From DDH964 sp963806685 (lineage in GTDB: Bacteria; Desulfobacterota; Desulfuromonadia; Desulfuromonadales; DDH964): a DNA stretch of 64,000 nt. The first letter of the stretch is position 1. Each line of letters opens with the position of its first letter. The stretch covers positions 1 through 64,000 of the forward strand of contig CAWDZB010000022.1 of the NCBI GenBank assembly GCA_963806685.1, given 5' to 3'. Below are positions 60,893-64,000 of the stretch, in pieces. Under the pieces are notes generated by a model that searched no databases, was not told the DNA's origin, and saw nothing but the letters and a program-made list of their open reading frames with translations. The position numbers and the translations under genes were made by a program.

Positions 60893-62188
60893 TCAGTTGT
60901 CGCCGCCGGGCCGGCGCCGCCGGCCGCCACGGGACCGGCGCCTGCGGGGACGGCGGCTCTGCGTCTGACCCTCGGAGGCAGGTGTCGGCGGCGCGGCCGC
61001 TCGGTCCAGCAGCTCTTGCCAGCGGGCCGCCAGGGTCTGCTCGGTCCCACTCGCCTGGGCCCACAAGCGCAGCAGTTCCAGGGCACCGGGGGTGGCCGGA
61101 TGTTGGAGAAAGCGGCGTTCGCCGCGGAATCCCGGGCCGCGGCTGAGGCGGAAAAAGCCGACCAGCAGTTCGCGGGCCTGATGGCGGATGCCGTGGGCGA
61201 TGTGGAAGTAATTGCAATGGGGGGCCAGAATCAGTCCAGCGAGACGAACCACGTCGGTCAGGGTCGCCGCTTCCTGCCCCTGGTAGAGGCGGCGGAATCG
61301 GGACAGGAAGAGGACCGCCAGCGCCAGCGGCTCGTCGACCGGCACCCCGGAGGCGGTACGCGCGTCGAGCTGCTCGAGCAGCGCGAAGGTCTCCTCGTCC
61401 CCCTCATAGCCGGCCAGCAGGTGCGGCAACAGGCCCACCCCCTGGGCGCTCGCCAGGACCTTGGCGGCCACCCGGTGCCGGAACAGTTCCATCAGCTCTT
61501 CGCGAATGCGCGCCGGGGCTGCCTCGGCGATCAGTGAAGCACGCAGGTAGATTGCCTCGCGAGCAGCCGGGTCGAGGGTAAAATCAAGCCGGGCAGAGAA
61601 CTCCAGGGCCCGCAGCATGCGGACCGGGTCCTCAGTAAAGCGCACCAGCGGGTCGCCGATAACCCGCAGCCGCCGCTCGCGCAGGTCCTCGAGACCGCCG
61701 ACGTAATCGAGGATGGCAAAGCTCTCGATATCGTAGAAGAGGGCGTTGATGGTGAAATCGCGGCGGGAGGCATCCTCCCGCGGGGTACCGAAGATATTCT
61801 CGGCAAAGAAGAAATGGTCTTCGGGATTTTCCGGCAGATCGTCGGCAGTGGCCTGGCGGCGGAAGGTGGCGACCTCGATTAAATTGTCGCGACCGAAACG
61901 GATATGGGCGAGGCGGAACCTCCGTCCCACCAGGAAGCAATTGCGAAACAGCTTCTTGACCTGGTTGGGCGTGGCATCGGTGCCGACGTCAAAATCCTTG
62001 GGGGTACGACCGAGCAGCAAGTCGCGCACCCCGCCGCCCACCAGGTAGGCTTTGAAGCCGTTGCGGGCCAGGCGATAGAGGACCTTGAGGGTATCCTCGT
62101 CGATCTGCTTGCGGGAAATGGAATGTTCAGAGCGGGGGAGAACGACCGGATCGGCGGCGGGAGAAGAATCGGCTGGTTCTGGTTTCAT
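60893..62188 (-). CDS. pcnB: Poly(A) polymerase / tRNA nucleotidyltransferase family protein
   Basis: The product is 431 residues from the ATG at 62188; an in-frame TTG at 62230 is close behind AGGAGG and could be used instead. Nucleotidyltransferase core: 'AYLVGGGVRDLLLGRTPKDF' then 'DVGTDATPNQVKKLF', 'FRLAHIRFGRDNLIEVATFR', 'DASRRDFTINALFYDI' and 'DPLVRFTEDPVRMLRALEFS'. The very basic C-terminal tail (RRPRRRRSRGGRRRRPGG) and the 'SISRKQIDEDTLKVLYRL' entry are PcnB traits. It adds 3' A residues to RNA; in this lineage a related copy does CCA addition, so specificity is probable rather than certain. Confidence 0.88.
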   Translation of the reverse strand: MKPEPADSSPAADPVVLPRSEHSISRKQIDEDTLKVLYRLARNGFKAYLVGGGVRDLLLGRTPKDFDVGTDATPNQVKKLFRNCFLVGRRFRLAHIRFGRDNLIEVATFRRQATADDLPENPEDHFFFAENIFGTPREDASRRDFTINALFYDIESFAILDYVGGLEDLRERRLRVIGDPLVRFTEDPVRMLRALEFSARLDFTLDPAAREAIYLRASLIAEAAPARIREELMELFRHRVAAKVLASAQGVGLLPHLLAGYEGDEETFALLEQLDARTASGVPVDEPLALAVLFLSRFRRLYQGQEAATLTDVVRLAGLILAPHCNYFHIAHGIRHQARELLVGFFRLSRGPGFRGERRFLQHPATPGALELLRLWAQASGTEQTLAARWQELLDRAAAPPTPASEGQTQSRRPRRRRSRGGRRRRPGGDN

Positions 62189-62389
62189 CACGGACGGCCA
62201 AAAGGCATGCTGGGAAAGAAAAATGGGCAAATCCTCCTAAATCTAGCAGAGCCAGCCGGCAAAGGAAAGAAGGAATGTGCCGAATCGAGGACAGCGGTTG
62301 AATTTTCCGCCGAGAGCCGCTAAGGTGCTTTTTTTCACCGGGCCCGGTTTGCTTCAGGGTGCCCGATTCCGCGTTGAAGGGGTGTTTAC

Positions 62390-63131
62390 ATGGTTCGTCC
62401 GTCGTGGAAAATGGCTATCGGCCTGGTTCTGGTGGGACTTTCCATTCTGCTCGGTCTGGCTCATGTCGCACTGTTCGGCGAGCCAAGGACCCTGGCGTTC
62501 AATCTCGGGGTGGGGATCGTCTTCGTCCCGGTGCAGGTGCTGCTGGTCACCTTGATCATCGAGCGGCTGCTCAACGAGCGGGAAAAACAGGCACTGATCA
62601 AGAAGCTCAACATGGTGATCGGCGCTTTCATGAGCGAGGTGGGTGCCGGCCTGCTGCGCCGGGTCGATGCCTTCTGCGGGGAGGAGCCCGATCTCGCCCG
62701 CAACCTGGCAGTGACCACGGAATGGGGCCGGGTGCACTACCGAAAAGCGGTCCGCTTTGCCGAGGATTACCAGGCCCAGCTGGCCACCGACGCCGGCCAG
62801 CTGGCGGAGCTGCGCGAATTCCTGCTCGACCGGCGCCCTTTCATTCTCGGCCTGTTGCAGAATCCCAACCTGCTCGAACACGACACTTTCACCGACCTGC
62901 TCTGGGCCGTCTGCCACCTCACCGAGGAACTCGAGGCGCGCAAGAGATTTCGAGAATCTCCCGGAGACCGACCTCCAGCACCTCTACGGCGACATCCGGC
63001 GGGCCAACAGCACCCTGATCCGGGAGTGGCTCGGCTACATGCAACACCTGCAGCACGATTATCCCTACATGTTCTCCCTGGCCACCCGGATGAACCCCTT
63101 CAATCCCGAGGCCTCGGCCGTGGTCTATTGA
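62390..63131 (+). pseudogene. Membrane-anchored helical protein of unknown function, +1 frameshift
   Basis: The ATG at 62390 starts a protein with two helices (about 8-28 and 36-58), then 'NEREKQALIKKLNMVIGAFM' and a helical cytoplasmic domain. The frame breaks at about 62935-62946 (GGCGCGCAAGAG) and resumes as 'RDFENLPETDLQHLYGDIRR' to 'TRMNPFNPEASAVVY' with a stop at 63131. Total length is 742 nt, one base over. Removing one C gives an uninterrupted 246-residue protein. No further damage is seen, so it is a fresh mutation or sequence error. I do not recognise the family. Confidence 0.75.
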
Positions 63132-63137
63132 CCCGCT

Positions 63138-63165
63138 CGGATCCCTGGACCCTGGACCTTGAACC
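63138..63165. repeat. Four contiguous heptamer repeats
   Basis: CGGATCC, CTGGACC, CTGGACC and TTGAACC are strictly in phase. The last three units are identical to units in the array at 45444-45527. The final TTG is the only available start codon of miaA. Confidence 0.85.
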
Positions 63166-64000
63166 TTAATAAAGACTTCAACCTTCTCGTCATCCTCGGC
63201 CCGACCGCCTCGGGCAAGACCCGCCTGGCCGTGGCCGCCGCCCGGCTGCTGGACGGCGAGATCATCTCCGCCGATTCGCGCCAGGTCTACCGCGGCATGG
63301 ATCTCGGCACCGGCAAGGACCTGGCCGAGTACGGCGAGATTCCCCATCACCTGATCGATATCGCCACGCCGGGGGAGGAATACAACCTCTTCCGCTTCCA
63401 GCGCGACTGCTTCGCCGCCATCGCAGCAGTTGGCAGGCGGAAGCGGCTGCCGATCCTCTGCGGCGGCACCGGCCTCTATCTCGATGCGATGCTGCGCGGC
63501 TACCGCCTGGTCGAGGTAGCGGAAAATCCCGCGCTGCGCGCCGAGCTTGCGGCCCTCGACGACGTGCAGCTGGCCGAGCGCCTGCTGCAACTGCGCCCAG
63601 AGCAGCACAACACCACCGATCTCACCGACCGGGCACGACTGATCCGGGCCATCGAGATCGCCGAGGGCGAAGCGGCGGCGGCTGCCGAACTCCCCCCGCT
63701 GCCGGAATTGCGGCCGCTGGTCTGCGGTCTGCGCTGGGAGCGCGGGGAACTGCGCGGGCGCATCGCCGCTCGCCTGCAGCAGCGGTTGGAGGCGGGGATG
63801 ATCGATGAGGTCCAGCGGTTGCACGACGCCGGTACCCCTTGGGAGAAGCTGGAGTTCTACGGCCTCGAATACCGCCTGATCGCCCAGTTCCTTCAGGGCC
63901 GGCTGCGTCGCAACGACATGGTGCAGAAGCTGCGCGGCGAGATCAGCCAGTTCGCCAAGCGCCAGGAGACCTTCTTCCGGCGCATGGAGCGGCAGGGGGT
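63159..64000 (+). CDS. miaA: tRNA dimethylallyltransferase (cut by window edge)
   Basis: The frame is open from a TTG at 63159 to the edge (280 codons). The N-terminus is 'MNLNKDFNLLVILGPTASGK' with the P-loop GPTASGKT. Then come 'GEIISADSRQVYRGMDLGTG' (DSRQVY substrate motif), 'PHHLIDIATPGEEYNLFRF' and 'LPILCGGTGLYLDAMLRGY'. It adds a dimethylallyl group to A37 of tRNAs reading UNN codons. A stop at 63129 leaves only the TTG inside the heptamer repeat as a usual start. No clear ribosome site is visible ahead of it. Confidence 0.93.
   Translation, partial: MNLNKDFNLLVILGPTASGKTRLAVAAARLLDGEIISADSRQVYRGMDLGTGKDLAEYGEIPHHLIDIATPGEEYNLFRFQRDCFAAIAAVGRRKRLPILCGGTGLYLDAMLRGYRLVEVAENPALRAELAALDDVQLAERLLQLRPEQHNTTDLTDRARLIRAIEIAEGEAAAAAELPPLPELRPLVCGLRWERGELRGRIAARLQQRLEAGMIDEVQRLHDAGTPWEKLEFYGLEYRLIAQFLQGRLRRNDMVQKLRGEISQFAKRQETFFRRMERQG

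Overview
The window is GC-rich bacterial chromosome. It most resembles a Desulfuromonadales-type (Geobacter/Desulfuromonas/Pelobacter-like) metal-reducing deltaproteobacterium. That inference rests on an SfrAB-like NAD(P)H oxidoreductase pair, a membrane PAS protein with a CxxCH haem site, a large secreted multicopper oxidase, giant YD-repeat/RHS proteins with TIG domains, and the def-fmt-DUF116-htpX-rsmB-rpe gene order. No rRNA or species-diagnostic gene is present, so the assignment is an inference.

Layout. 1-9.5 kb: a minus-strand metal/metalloid resistance and thiol-redox block. It runs from an ArsR-type repressor through an ArsP-like permease, a small CxxC thioredoxin, an ArsF-like protein, a periplasmic thioredoxin, a CcdA-like protein, an FmdE-like protein and a frameshifted CDF transporter, then a TSUP permease and a TolC/adaptor/RND efflux set (RND gene cut by the window edge). 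Three copies of one 16-bp palindrome (TTGGC-N6-GCCAA) stand just upstream of arsR, arsP and the TSUP gene, so the block looks like one regulon. 9.65-12.6 kb: an IS256-family element interrupted by an IS5-type element with matching 16-17 bp ends and a short target duplication. 12.7-21.7 kb: an AT-richer accessory block with a TPR lipoprotein, a giant YD-repeat/RHS gene broken by many frameshifts, a glycine-rich secreted protein with an internal amber codon, and a secreted YD/TIG protein ending in seven copies of a 19-residue VSVHLDTP-type repeat. 22.2-22.4 kb: tRNA-Glu and tRNA-Lys.

22.5-31 kb: housekeeping and metabolism (purA, hisZ, serA, cold-shock protein, pepA, glpD). 31-33.6 kb: TPR protein, alpha/beta hydrolase running in frame into a CoA-binding protein, and a MarR regulator with a visible promoter and operator. 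33.8-38.4 kb: SfrA/NuoG-like and SfrB-like subunits. 38.6-48.7 kb: lipoprotein, glutaredoxin, methionine/folate enzyme, haem-PAS sensor, Nudix, rpe, rsmB, htpX, DUF116, fmt, def. 48.9-51.6 kb: multicopper oxidase lipoprotein. 52.4-56.6 kb: sucCD, transaldolase, a small YHS-like membrane protein, folK. 56.7-64 kb: VOC protein, a MoxR/DUF58/transglutaminase operon, pcnB, a frameshifted membrane protein, and the start of miaA.

Most notable signals: the three-site ArsR-type regulon; a family of contiguous heptamer repeats at two intergenic sites, one of which supplies the only usable start codon of miaA; two unrelated genes whose +1 frameshifts fall on the same 12-mer; the 19-residue repeat protein; and readable promoter/operator architecture in front of sucCD, the multicopper oxidase, marR and arsR.
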